Assembly (NCBI GenBank): GCA_002491065.1
Contig: DKVF01000019.1
Coordinates: 405-23,504 of the forward strand
Origin: Peptococcaceae bacterium UBA7185
GTDB taxonomy: Bacteria; Bacillota; Peptococcia; Peptococcales; Peptococcaceae
Reading direction: 5' to 3'
DNA length: 23,100 nt
A program made the translations under genes and the position numbers. Within the stretch, counting starts at the first letter, position 1, and each line of letters begins with the position of its first letter. The notes under the pieces were generated by a model that did not search any database, was not told the origin of the DNA, and saw only the letters and a program-made list of their open reading frames with translations. Positions 1 to 6,620 of the stretch are shown here, in pieces.

Positions 1-30
1 TGCCCAAATATCTTTTTGGTTTTCTTAGGA

Positions 31-104
31 TGGAGCGGGCGAAGGGAATCGAACCCTCGTATTCAGCTTGGGAAGCTGATGTTCTACCACTAAACTATGC
101 CCGC
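31..104 (-). tRNA. tRNA-Gly, anticodon CCC (reads GGG)
   Basis: On the minus strand this folds as a complete cloverleaf of 74 nt including an encoded CCA (complement of 31-33). The anticodon loop is TTCCCAA (complement of 68-74), giving anticodon CCC. The T loop is TTCGATT, and the variable loop is four nt as usual for tRNA-Gly. The acceptor stem pairs GCGGGC with GCCCGC, but position 7 is A opposite C66, a mismatch. The adjacent first T-stem pair is G-U. It lies 64 nt downstream of tRNA-Thr and is probably cotranscribed, although a TATAAT-like hexamer (complement of 121-126) sits between them. Confidence 0.96.
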
Positions 105-168
105 ATAAATCCTATAAAACATTATAGCATGGTTTCTCCTAAAAGAAAAGAGAAAAATGAACAAAAGA

Positions 169-241
<73 letters not shown>

Positions 242-273
242 ATAAAAGCTACCTTTATCCACATCTATCTATA

Positions 274-304
274 CAACTGATTTTGGATTTTCTGGAATCA
301 GTTG
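274..304. repeat. 9-bp inverted repeat in the tRNA operon leader
   Basis: CAACTGATT (274-282) and AATCAGTTG (296-304) form a perfect inverted repeat with a 13-nt loop, between the promoter and tRNA-Thr. The minus-strand arm, GCAACTGATTC, is identical over 11 nt to the anticodon-arm region of the neighbouring tRNA-Thr. It may be a leader hairpin or a remnant of tRNA duplication. Confidence 0.5.
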
Positions 305-327
305 CAAAAACCAATTTGATATCCTCT

Positions 328-357
328 ATTATAGCATAGGCAAAAAAACACTGTCAA
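328..357 (-). promoter_or_regulatory. sigma-A promoter of the tRNA-Thr/tRNA-Gly unit
   Basis: The minus strand reads TTGACA (352-357), an 18-nt spacer and TATAAT (328-333). Both hexamers match consensus. The expected transcript starts near 320 and runs into tRNA-Thr. The stretch 358-496 shows no gene or other element. Confidence 0.8.
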
Positions 358-496
358 GCAGATGAATTTAAAATTTTGCTGAAAAACTATTGACCCTATC
401 GAAAAACATCCGCTTTATCATTAACTATACGTCCAACAAAAATAAATTCCTTTGGATGGCAGCAATTTCTAAGATTACATTTTATGAATATTCAAG

Positions 497-522
497 CAAA
501 AACAGAGGCTATAAGCCTCTGT
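497..522 (-). terminator. Intrinsic terminator after the coiled-coil gene pair
   Basis: ACAGAGGCT (502-510) and AGCCTCTGT (514-522) form a perfect stem. On the minus strand it is followed by five T (complement of 498-502). It lies about 57 nt after the stop codon at 580. Confidence 0.8.
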
Positions 523-579
523 CTATACATATGCCTGCTTATTGCTGAACAGTAATGTCAATAAAATAAAATGTTGTTT

Positions 580-873
580 TTATTGCGCTGCTTTTAGTTT
601 GTTAATATCAATAGTATTGATATCTGTTCTTTTTTCTAATACGTCAATCCTTTTATCCAGCTTCATGATACTGTCATTGGCAGTGGCAATATTGTTATTG
701 ACCGTATTCACTACTTCCAGAACAGTAGCTAGATTTTGTTTTAGTTCAGATTGCCCTTGTTCTAGTTTGTCAACCTTTTGTTCCAATCTATTTTGTCCTT
801 GCTTTAACTCGGAAACAACGTTAGTCATATTTTCCATGAGTAAAAGCATTCTATCTAATTTGTCATCAGCTAT
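580..873 (-). CDS. Small coiled-coil protein, paralogue A (apparent AUA start)
   Basis: I do not recognise a named family. The product is about 97 residues if read from an ATA at 873, or 89 residues from the first ATG at 849. The start was chosen because a strong ribosome binding site, GGAGGTG (complement of 881-887), stands 7 nt before the ATA. The paralogue upstream has GGAGGT in the same relation to a normal ATG, and the ATG at 849 has no binding site. Eight codons before 849 give IADDKLDR, which continues the amphipathic pattern seen in the paralogue. The protein is charged, Gln/Leu/Asn-rich and lacks a signal peptide, with LEQGQ- and LKQGQ-type heptads in the middle. It shares the segment ELKQNLATVLE and the ending K-L-x-A-A-Q-stop with its neighbour at 909. 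The ATA could be a rare functional start or a mutation silencing the gene. Confidence 0.6.
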   Translation of the reverse strand: MADDKLDRMLLLMENMTNVVSELKQGQNRLEQKVDKLEQGQSELKQNLATVLEVVNTVNNNIATANDSIMKLDKRIDVLEKRTDINTIDINKLKAAQ

Positions 874-908
874 GCAAATACACCTCCAAAAATCATGCGA
901 AAACGCAA

Positions 909-1301
909 TTATTGTGCCGCTCTTAGTTTGGTGATATCATAGCTGTTTTGTTTTATAACTGTTTCCAGTTCCAAAACTTTATTGCTCAGCACCTCAAAAT
1001 GTTCCTGTTCATTGTGCTGCACAAAATTGATTGCTTCCAAAACAGTAGCCAGATTTTGCTTTAGCTCATTTTGCCCCTGCTCTAGTCTTTCTTGTCCCTG
1101 TTGTAATCCTTTTACATCTTGTTGTAATCCCTTTACATCTTGTTGTAATTCATTTACATCTTGTTGTAATCCCTTCACATCTTGTTGTAATTCATTTTGC
1201 CCTTGCTCTAATTTTTTTACGTTTTGGTGCAATCCGGAAATATCACTTTTGATGTCTCTCAGTTCTGATAAAATTAGCATTAAAGTGTCGTTTGTGTCCA
1301 T
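909..1301 (-). CDS. Small coiled-coil repeat protein, paralogue B
   Basis: A 130-residue cytoplasmic-looking protein with no signal peptide or membrane segment. The start is fixed by GGAGGT about 8 nt upstream of the ATG. Residues 1-30 are a Leu/Ile-rich helix. About residues 30-75 are a run of seven-residue units of the type LQQDVKG/LQQDVNE and LEQGQ, which predict a continuous coiled coil. It continues with ELKQNLATVLE and a second helix, and ends KLRAAQ. The first gene of a two-gene unit, it lies 36 nt ahead of paralogue A. The function is unknown; self-assembly through the coiled coil is an inference. The tandem repeat at 1099-1203 could change copy number and so vary coil length. Confidence 0.75.
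   Translation of the reverse strand: MDTNDTLMLILSELRDIKSDISGLHQNVKKLEQGQNELQQDVKGLQQDVNELQQDVKGLQQDVKGLQQGQERLEQGQNELKQNLATVLEAINFVQHNEQEHFEVLSNKVLELETVIKQNSYDITKLRAAQ
1099..1203 (-). repeat. 21-bp in-frame tandem repeat (four full units plus a diverged one)
   Basis: Units of 21 nt begin at 1099, 1120, 1141 and 1162, with a diverged fifth at 1183. Each contains TGTTGTAAT and encodes one seven-residue block (L-Q-Q-D-V plus KG or NE) of the coiled-coil protein. Units 2 and 4 and units 3 and 5 resemble each other most, suggesting duplication of a 42-bp pair. Confidence 0.85.
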
Positions 1302-1321
1302 AGAAACATACCTCCATGCGT

Positions 1322-1352
1322 AATATATCTAATAATACGATTTAGATATATT
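1322..1352. promoter_or_regulatory. AT-rich inverted repeat in the leader of the coiled-coil genes
   Basis: AATATATCTAA (1322-1332) and TTAGATATATT (1342-1352) are perfect 11-nt arms with a 9-nt spacer. They lie between the predicted promoter and the ribosome binding site of the gene at 1301. On the plus strand a T-rich tract follows, so it might act as a weak plus-strand terminator, but no plus-strand gene precedes it. An operator or a leader hairpin is more plausible. Confidence 0.5.
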
Positions 1353-1481
1353 TTTTCTTTTTTTGTTGATAGAAAGTTTCTGTGACAATGAACGCTACGA
1401 TGAAGTCTACAATTTGTTTTAAAACTGTTGCCGCAATTTATACCAACTTATTTGGTTAGAATAACAAGTTAATACAAATTT

Positions 1482-1509
1482 ATTATAGCACAAAACATGG
1501 TTTTGTCAT
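1482..1509 (-). promoter_or_regulatory. Predicted sigma-A promoter of the coiled-coil gene pair
   Basis: The minus strand reads ATGACA (1504-1509), a 16-nt spacer and TATAAT (1482-1487). It would give a 5' UTR of about 170 nt that includes the inverted repeat at 1322-1352. The stretch 1510-1704 otherwise holds only a possible -10 (TATAAT, 1658-1663) for the next plus-strand gene. Confidence 0.55.
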
Positions 1510-1704
1510 AGTCTTTTTTTAAGATCAACTGCGGAAGATAGAAAAATTTTTAGGGACTTTCAGCTTTCTATGGTTCTTTTCCTTTTATCAGCGTTTAAAT
1601 AAGCACGATTACAGCAGATATTTGCTTTTCGGAGTGTATATTGCAGGGCTTGCATGATATAATGAAATGCAGAGATTGTATCAAAAATGGGGGAGCTTAT
1701 GGCT

Positions 1705-2349
1705 ATGCAAAAAAACAGCGCCGCCGCCAGGCGAAAAGAATATTATCAAATTTTAGAGTTGTTGCAACAGAAAAAAATACCGAAATCTTATCCGCAAGCG
1801 GATGAAAAGCAGCAGCTGCCTGAGGATTCATTGCAGATTCGCGGCCAGATTTTAGGTTTGTGCGGCTATTGTCTGTTGGCCTATGATTGGCTTGAACCTC
1901 TGGCGCAATGGATTGGGGCTCGTAAATGTCTGGAAATTATGTGTGGTTCTGGTGCACTGTCAAAGGGTTTGCAGGATTGCGGCGTGGATATACGGGCAAC
2001 GGACGATTACAGCTGGGACAAAGCACATTCTACTGCATGGTTTCGCAATACGTGGACGCAGGTAGAGCAATTAACAGCATTGCAGGCGATTGAGCAATAT
2101 GGCGGGGAGTCGGAGTTGATTCTTTGTTCATGGCCTTTTGTAAACGATGATTGTTATGAGGCACTGCTGAAAATGCGGCAGGTAAATCCTGCGGCGCAAA
2201 TGATTTTTATCGGCGAGTGGCGTGGCGGCACGGCTAGCAGCAAATTTTTTGATGCGGCAAAAATGGTAGAGTCAGACTCCTTTGCACATGCGGTTGCCAA
2301 TTTTAAGTGCATTTATGGGGTGCAGGACAGGCCTTATTTAGTGAAATAA
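1705..2349 (+). CDS. SAM-dependent methyltransferase-like protein of unknown substrate
   Basis: The product is 214 residues from the ATG at 1705, which has GGGGGAG nine nt upstream. ATGs at 1687 and 1699 are in frame but lack proper spacing. Residues 76-89 (LEIMCGSGALSKGL) fit methyltransferase motif I for S-adenosylmethionine, with an acidic pair after beta-2 (TDD, 99-101) and a beta-4 segment LILCSWPF (138-145). There is no NPPY or DPPY motif, so it need not be an amino-N-methyltransferase, and the substrate cannot be named. The N-terminal 50 residues are basic, Gln-rich and helical. It is a single gene with a TATAAT at 1658-1663 but no clear -35, and it ends at a strong terminator. It could also be a non-catalytic Rossmann protein. 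Confidence 0.7.
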   Translation: MQKNSAAARRKEYYQILELLQQKKIPKSYPQADEKQQLPEDSLQIRGQILGLCGYCLLAYDWLEPLAQWIGARKCLEIMCGSGALSKGLQDCGVDIRATDDYSWDKAHSTAWFRNTWTQVEQLTALQAIEQYGGESELILCSWPFVNDDCYEALLKMRQVNPAAQMIFIGEWRGGTASSKFFDAAKMVESDSFAHAVANFKCIYGVQDRPYLVK

Positions 2350-2365
2350 AGATATAGACGATAGT

Positions 2366-2429
2366 AAAAACGATGCAGAAAGCTGAATGTTCGAAAACTC
2401 TCACGGGGTCAGCTTTCTGCATCGTTTTT
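2366..2429 (+). terminator. Strong intrinsic terminator with a 21-bp perfect stem
   Basis: The arms 2366-2386 and 2409-2429 are perfectly complementary around a 22-nt loop. The stem starts with AAAAA and ends with TTTTT, so it can serve both strands. It closes the methyltransferase-like gene and insulates the marR promoter. Confidence 0.85.
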
Positions 2430-2440
2430 ATTTTCCAAAA

Positions 2441-2456
2441 TGTTTCACGTGAAACA
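2441..2456. other. parS no. 1 (ParB/Spo0J binding site)
   Basis: TGTTTCACGTGAAACA is a perfect 16-bp palindrome that fits the Bacillus parS consensus (TGTTNCACGTGAAACA). It is intergenic, between the terminator at 2429 and the marR promoter. It is identical to the sites at 13795 and 14779, and flanked by AAAA and TTT like them. Confidence 0.93.
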
Positions 2457-2516
2457 TTTGCAATTTTTTTATACTTTCTGCAAAAATGACAAATACGGAA
2501 TTTGAGAAGAAAAAAG

Positions 2517-2545
2517 TTGACAAAAGTATGATATCGTACTATACT
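2517..2545 (+). promoter_or_regulatory. sigma-A promoter of the marR-MATE unit
   Basis: TTGACA (2517-2522), a 17-nt spacer and TATACT (2540-2545). The -35 is perfect and the -10 differs at one position. The spacer is filled by a palindromic operator-like element. Confidence 0.85.
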
Positions 2546-2572
2546 ATCCTTCAAACATGTATGAAATCGTAC
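2526..2572. promoter_or_regulatory. Two-copy operator, probably for the MarR protein itself
   Basis: GTATGATATCGTAC (2526-2539) and GTATGAAATCGTAC (2559-2572) differ at one base and are near-palindromic. Their start-to-start distance is 33 nt, about three helical turns, so two dimers would bind the same face. Copy 1 fills the -35/-10 spacer and copy 2 covers the start of the transcript, the usual arrangement for autorepression by a MarR protein. Binding is inferred. Confidence 0.7.
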
Positions 2573-2587
2573 AAATGGGGGATAAAT

Positions 2588-3019
2588 ATGGAATTTTTTG
2601 TAGATGCACAAATGAAACGATTTAATTTGTTGACCAAAGAAATTGATATAACATACCACGATGCTGCGCTTAAGTTAGGTATGTCTGACAGCGCCATGGT
2701 GATTCTTTATACAGTTTGTTCTTACGGCGGCGAATGCTTGCTCAGTGATATGACGTCTGGTGTCAGCAAGCAAACTATTAATTCTGCTTTACGCAAACTG
2801 GAGGCGGATGGTGTTGTTCGTTCAGAGGTGTTTGAGGGGAGAAAAAAGAAGGTGCACCTTACCGAAAAAGGACGGCGGCTCGCCAAGGATACGGTATATC
2901 GTGTCATCGAAATTGAAAATGAGATTTTTGCATCATGGTCTGATGAAGAAAAAAGAATTTATATTGAGTTGACGCAGCGGTATGTGGAGGTATTTAAAGA
3001 AAAAATAAAAAATATGTGA
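2588..3019 (+). CDS. MarR-family transcriptional regulator
   Basis: The product is 143 residues from the ATG at 2588, preceded by GGGGG about 6 nt upstream. The frame stays open to 2486, but that extension crosses the promoter and operators and is not coding. The fold fits a winged helix-turn-helix: a recognition region near SGVSKQTINSALRKLEADG followed by a basic wing (EGRKKKVHLTEKG) and a C-terminal dimerisation helix. MarR proteins usually repress a neighbouring transporter until a small molecule binds. Here a MATE efflux pump follows at 3111 and two operator-like sites cover the promoter, so autoregulated control of drug or metabolite export is the simplest reading. The ligand is unknown. 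Confidence 0.88.
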   Translation: MEFFVDAQMKRFNLLTKEIDITYHDAALKLGMSDSAMVILYTVCSYGGECLLSDMTSGVSKQTINSALRKLEADGVVRSEVFEGRKKKVHLTEKGRRLAKDTVYRVIEIENEIFASWSDEEKRIYIELTQRYVEVFKEKIKNM

Positions 3020-3068
3020 TATGAAACAGGTTGTTGGAAAAGAATATGTCTGAAAAATAGATATTGTC

Positions 3069-3093
3069 AATACAGTCCGAAAACTGTATTTTT
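3069..3093 (+). terminator. Weak hairpin between marR and the MATE gene (possible attenuator)
   Basis: AATACAGT (3069-3076) and ACTGTATT (3083-3090) form an 8-bp stem with a 6-nt loop, followed by TTT to 3093. It lies just before the AGGAGGT of the transporter. It may reduce read-through or act as an mRNA processing site. Confidence 0.45.
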
Positions 3094-3110
3094 CTGTTTA
3101 GGAGGTAGAT

Positions 3111-4439
3111 ATGGTGATACAGCTTTCCGATCATTTTGAGTATAAACGATTGTTGCAATTTGCATTTCCGTCGGTGATTATGATGGTGTTTACATCTATT
3201 TACAGTGTGGTAGATGGATTTTTTGTTTCAAATTTTGTGGGAAAGACGCCCTTTGCCGCGGTGAACTTTATCATGCCGGTGCTGATGATTTTGGGGTCTA
3301 TTGGTTTTATGTTCGGCTCTGGGGGAAGCGCTTTAGTTTCTAAAACCTTGGGAGAGGGAAAACAAGAGAGGGCACGGCAGCTTTTTTCTTTGTTTGTCTA
3401 CAGTACAATAGTTTGCGGTGTTGTTCTAGCGGTTGTCAGCTTTTTCTTTCTTCGCCCCTTGGCGGTGATGATTGGGGCAGAAGGACAGATGCTGGAGCAA
3501 TGTGTGCTTTACGGGCGGATTCTATTACTGGCCCTGCCCTTTTTTATGCTCCAATTTGAGTTTGAAAGCTTTTTTGTTGCAGCGGAAAAACCGCAATTGG
3601 GTCTTGCAGTGACAATTGTATGCGGGCTTACCAATATGGTATTGGATGCATTATTTATAGTAGTTTTTTCCTGGGGACTTGTGGGGGCTGCTGCTGCTAC
3701 GGTGATTAGCCAAATTATCGGCGGTGTGATACCGGTGGTATATTTTTCTCGGCCACACATAAGCGTGCTCTGGCTAACAAAAACAAATTTGAACTGGAAA
3801 GCGCTGCGCAAGGCTTGCATCAATGGTTCTTCAGAATTGATGAGCAATATCTCCATCTCTATTATCAGTATGTTGTACAATTTTCAATTATTGAAATATG
3901 CAGGTGAAAACGGTGTAGCTGCTTACGGGGTGTTGATGTATGTGAATATGATTTTTCTTGCTGTATTTATTGGCTATTCTACGGGCACAGCTCCTGTTGT
4001 CAGCTACCACTACGGTGCAGGAAACCATGGGGAACTAAGGGGACTACTGAGAAAAAGTTCTGTGATAATCGGAATTTTTGCGGTGATGATGTTTGTGTTG
4101 GCAGAGATTTTGGCAGGAACGTTAGCAAAAATCTTTGTCAGTTATGATGCGGAGCTGATGGCGATGACCCAACGGGCATTTATGATTTACTCGTTTTCCT
4201 TTCTCTTTTCGGGAATTGCTATTTACGGCTCATCTTTTTTCACTGCGCTCAATGATGGACTAACCTCGGCACTGATTTCGTTTTTACGAAGTCTGGTCTT
4301 TGAAGTAGCTGCCATTCTCATTCTGCCGCTGATATTTAAGCTTGACGGGATCTGGCTGTCGGTTGTAGTGGCAGAACTGGCAGCGGCAAGCATGACGATT
4401 TTGTTTCTTGCAGCAAAGAGAAATGTATATCATTACTAA
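3111..4439 (+). CDS. MATE-family multidrug efflux transporter
   Basis: A 442-residue integral membrane protein with about twelve hydrophobic segments, the normal size for MATE antiporters, which export cationic drugs or metabolites in exchange for Na+ or H+. The N-terminus (LLQFAFPSVIMMVFTSIYSVVDGFFVSNFVG) and the internal GSGGSALVSKTLGEGKQERA loop are typical of the DinF/NorM-like Bacillota branch. The second half repeats the pattern (NISISIISMLYNF, then GTAPVVSYHYGAGN). The ribosome binding site AGGAGGT stands just before the ATG. It follows a MarR gene by 91 nt and is probably controlled by it. The substrate cannot be read from the sequence. Confidence 0.92.
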   Translation: MVIQLSDHFEYKRLLQFAFPSVIMMVFTSIYSVVDGFFVSNFVGKTPFAAVNFIMPVLMILGSIGFMFGSGGSALVSKTLGEGKQERARQLFSLFVYSTIVCGVVLAVVSFFFLRPLAVMIGAEGQMLEQCVLYGRILLLALPFFMLQFEFESFFVAAEKPQLGLAVTIVCGLTNMVLDALFIVVFSWGLVGAAAATVISQIIGGVIPVVYFSRPHISVLWLTKTNLNWKALRKACINGSSELMSNISISIISMLYNFQLLKYAGENGVAAYGVLMYVNMIFLAVFIGYSTGTAPVVSYHYGAGNHGELRGLLRKSSVIIGIFAVMMFVLAEILAGTLAKIFVSYDAELMAMTQRAFMIYSFSFLFSGIAIYGSSFFTALNDGLTSALISFLRSLVFEVAAILILPLIFKLDGIWLSVVVAELAAASMTILFLAAKRNVYHY

Positions 4440-4485
4440 ACGAAAAGGAGACAGAACCGATATTGGTCCTATCTCCTTTTCGTTT
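4438..4485. terminator. Bidirectional terminator between the MATE gene and the rsmI operon
   Basis: AAACGAAAAGGAGA (4438-4451) pairs with TCTCCTTTTCGTTT (4472-4485) around a 20-nt loop. The stem begins at the MATE stop codon. The U-tract is short on both strands, so efficiency is uncertain. It also follows the minus-strand small ORF ending at 4533. Confidence 0.7.
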
Positions 4486-4532
4486 AGTATAAATCCTGCA
4501 TCACTTTATGCAAACGTGAACGCTGGATATAA

Positions 4533-4634
4533 TCATTTTTTCTTTTTATGAAAATATACCGCTAGAAATGCGATGACAATGAATGCAATCACATTGCCCA
4601 CAGCAGATATTGCTACATGATAGTTAAATCCCAT
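4533..4634 (-). CDS. Possible 33-residue single-pass membrane peptide
   Basis: The reading frame encodes 33 residues: a short polar start (MGFNYH), one hydrophobic helix of about 20 residues (from VAISAVGNVIAF to FLAVYF), and a basic end HKKKK. This is a common layout for small membrane proteins with the C-terminus inside. The ribosome binding site is weak (AGAAGTGA about 6 nt upstream). It begins 52 nt after rsmI and precedes a terminator, so it could be the last gene of that operon. Random occurrence is possible, but the clean helix plus Lys tail makes it worth recording. Confidence 0.45.
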   Translation of the reverse strand: MGFNYHVAISAVGNVIAFIVIAFLAVYFHKKKK

Positions 4635-4686
4635 ATTGTTTCACTTCTTTCAGAAAAGTGCATATGTGTGTGCGTTTTGAAGCACT

Positions 4687-5529
4687 CTATTCCGGACTGT
4701 CAGCGTGTACCATTGCATTGTAGATGTCGCGCTTGCTCAGACCTGCTTCTTTGGCGGCCTGCTTCATAGCGTCCTTTGAAGACAGTCCTTCTTTTTCCAG
4801 CTGCGCTGTGCGACTGATAGCCCAGGTCAAATCCCGTGTTTCTTGTAAAGTGGGTTCGACACCATGCAGCAGCAGGACAAATTCGCCGCGGATGCTATGC
4901 TCTGAAAAGTGTGCCAGTACTTCCGACGGCGTGCCTCGCACGATTTCCTCAAACTTTTTTGTCAATTCACGGGCAGCGGCCATATTTCTCTCTGGAAATA
5001 CTTCCGCCATGGTTTCCAAGGTGTCCTGTAGACGATGGGGCGATTCATAAAAAATCATAGTGCGTTCTTCCTGAAGTAATTTTTGAAAGAATTGCAGCCG
5101 TTCTTTTTTGTGCCGGGGAACAAATCCCTCAAAGGTGAAACGATCGGTGGGAAGTCCTGACAATACCAAACCGGTAACGGCAGCCACCGCACCGGGTAGC
5201 ACAGTGAAGGGGATTCCTTCTGCCAGACATTGCTGTATTAAATCATAGCCAGGGTCGGAAATTCCTGGCATGCCGGCGTCAGAAACCAACGCTACCTGTT
5301 TGCCCTCTTTTAACTGTTGAATAATCACATCACCTTTCACCATTTTGTTGTGTTCATAATAACTTGTAACAGGCTTGGAAATAGAAAAATGGTTAAGGAG
5401 CTGCAGTGTTTTGCGCGTATCTTCGCAGGCAATCAAATCTGCGGTTTTGAGCGTATCCAGCACACGCAATGTGATGTCCTGCAGATTGCCGATGGGTGTG
5501 GCGCATAGATATAATGTTCCGTAAGGCAT
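4687..5529 (-). CDS. rsmI: 16S rRNA (cytidine-1402-2'-O)-methyltransferase RsmI
   Basis: 280 residues, the usual length. It uses S-adenosylmethionine to methylate the ribose 2'-OH of C1402 in the ribosomal decoding centre. Tetrapyrrole-methylase-fold motifs are clear: the start GTLYLCATPIGNLQDIT, ACEDTRKT (34-41), VSDAGMPGISDPG (82-94), LPGAVAAVTGLVLSGLPTD (111-129) and FEGFVPRHKKER. The ATG at 5529 was chosen because GGAGGT stands 5 nt upstream. The frame stays open to 5613, but that extension runs into trmN6 and does not resemble the family. It is the last conserved gene of the holB cluster, as in Bacillus (yabC). Confidence 0.96.
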   Translation of the reverse strand: MPYGTLYLCATPIGNLQDITLRVLDTLKTADLIACEDTRKTLQLLNHFSISKPVTSYYEHNKMVKGDVIIQQLKEGKQVALVSDAGMPGISDPGYDLIQQCLAEGIPFTVLPGAVAAVTGLVLSGLPTDRFTFEGFVPRHKKERLQFFQKLLQEERTMIFYESPHRLQDTLETMAEVFPERNMAAARELTKKFEEIVRGTPSEVLAHFSEHSIRGEFVLLLHGVEPTLQETRDLTWAISRTAQLEKEGLSSKDAMKQAAKEAGLSKRDIYNAMVHADSPE

Positions 5530-5560
5530 GGAATACCTCCTGTGAAAATAGATAATGGCA

Positions 5561-6322
5561 TTAAGTTGTCTGAAAATAAGCGAAAACTTCATCGGTGTAA
5601 GTGGATTTATCACTGGTGAGTTTATTAATGGATTGATATACAGCTAAGGGCGGTAATACAGTGAGTGTATTGCGCCCGGCTTTGATTGCGTCTAAAAGTA
5701 CCAGATTGGCTGGTTGCTGTATAGTTGGATGTACCATGCGCAGCTGTGCTGGCGCAAGATGATACTGTTGACAATAATATAAAATTTCCGGCAGTCGTTC
5801 TGCACGGTGAATCAGCGCAAAATGACCCCGCGTTTTCAGACAGCGCACACTACACTGTATCAATTGCTCCAGCGTGCAGGCCACTTCGTGGCGCGCCAAA
5901 GCGATTTGCGGATTGGGGCTTTGTTTGCTACTTCCCAGTGGGAAAAAAGGCGGATTGCTCACCACCCAATCATATTGCTGATAGTATTGGGGCGGTATTT
6001 TGGTGAGGTCCTGCTGCGAGATATGAATTTGTGCTTCTAAGCCGTTGTGTTGTACAGAACGCTGTGCCATCTGCGCAATTTCCGGTTGTAGTTCGACACC
6101 GTCAATCTGTAAATGAGGATGACGAGCTGCCAAAAGCAGCGGAATAACGGCTGACCCTGTTCCCAAATCCAACAAGCGCTGTGCTGTATCTGGTTGTATG
6201 AAATGCGCCAGCAGAACAGCGTCGATAGAAAATCGAAAGCCCTGCTTTTTTTGCAGGACTTTCAACTGCCGAATGCCCAGGTCGGCTACATCTTCATCAG
6301 GTAATAGATTAGTTGGTAACAT
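5561..6322 (-). CDS. trmN6: tRNA1(Val) (adenine-37-N6)-methyltransferase
   Basis: A 253-residue class I SAM methyltransferase. The N-terminal QKKQGFRFSIDAVLLAHF segment is characteristic of the YfiC/YabB family. Motif I is LDLGTGSAVIPLLLA (51-65), and the catalytic NPPF (123-126) targets an exocyclic amino group. The ATG at 6322 has GGAGGT 8 nt upstream and overlaps the end of yabA by 14 nt, suggesting translational coupling. Family members make m6A37 in tRNA-Val. The Bacillus cluster has a GIY-YIG gene (yazA) between this gene and rsmI; here only 31 nt separate them. Confidence 0.93.
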   Translation of the reverse strand: MLPTNLLPDEDVADLGIRQLKVLQKKQGFRFSIDAVLLAHFIQPDTAQRLLDLGTGSAVIPLLLAARHPHLQIDGVELQPEIAQMAQRSVQHNGLEAQIHISQQDLTKIPPQYYQQYDWVVSNPPFFPLGSSKQSPNPQIALARHEVACTLEQLIQCSVRCLKTRGHFALIHRAERLPEILYYCQQYHLAPAQLRMVHPTIQQPANLVLLDAIKAGRNTLTVLPPLAVYQSINKLTSDKSTYTDEVFAYFQTT

Positions 6323-6593
6323 TCTTCAGTACCTCCATACAGAAAAGACATCCGCCGTCATGCTCGCGGCCGAAATAGGCAGGGCAAACGTGATAGCCTT
6401 CTTCATAGAGCTGTTGTAATGCTTGTCTGCCTCCGTCTGTATCTTTATTCTCTGAAATAACAGGTGTGAGCTGTTGGCGCAGCCGTTGGTTTTCATCTTC
6501 TAGTTTTGCTACTTGTGTCTGCATTTCCTGTAATTGCGCAGAGAGCTGCTCAAATGTGTTTTGTATTACTGTCAGTTGTTCGCTTAAATTCAT
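6309..6593 (-). CDS. yabA: Replication initiation control protein YabA
   Basis: 94 residues from the ATG at 6593, which has GGTGAT 3 nt upstream; an in-frame ATG at 6614 would add seven residues. Residues 1-45 form a Leu/Gln-rich coiled coil (tetramerisation helix in the family). The C-terminus carries the zinc motif H68-x-C70 with C82-x2-C85, within HVCPAYFGREHDGGCLFC. In Bacillus, YabA binds DnaA and the DnaN clamp and prevents over-initiation. The Zn domain and its place between ricT and trmN6 make the call firm despite the low-complexity N-terminus. Confidence 0.93.
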   Translation of the reverse strand: MNLSEQLTVIQNTFEQLSAQLQEMQTQVAKLEDENQRLRQQLTPVISENKDTDGGRQALQQLYEEGYHVCPAYFGREHDGGCLFCMEVLKNVTN

Positions 6594-6620
6594 ACAATCA
6601 CCCGCGCTTTCCATAGTTGC

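Noticed and set aside
1099..1203. Possible CRISPR-like array
   Set aside because: The 21-bp units are directly adjacent with no spacers and are in frame within a gene.
982..1323. Cys-rich 113-residue plus-strand reading frame with CCNPFTS repeats
   Set aside because: It is the antisense of the 21-bp repeat in the coiled-coil gene. It has no ribosome binding site, and the minus-strand frame has one.
2486..2587. N-terminal extension of the MarR protein
   Set aside because: The region contains the -35, -10 and both operator copies. The ATG at 2588 has the proper binding site.
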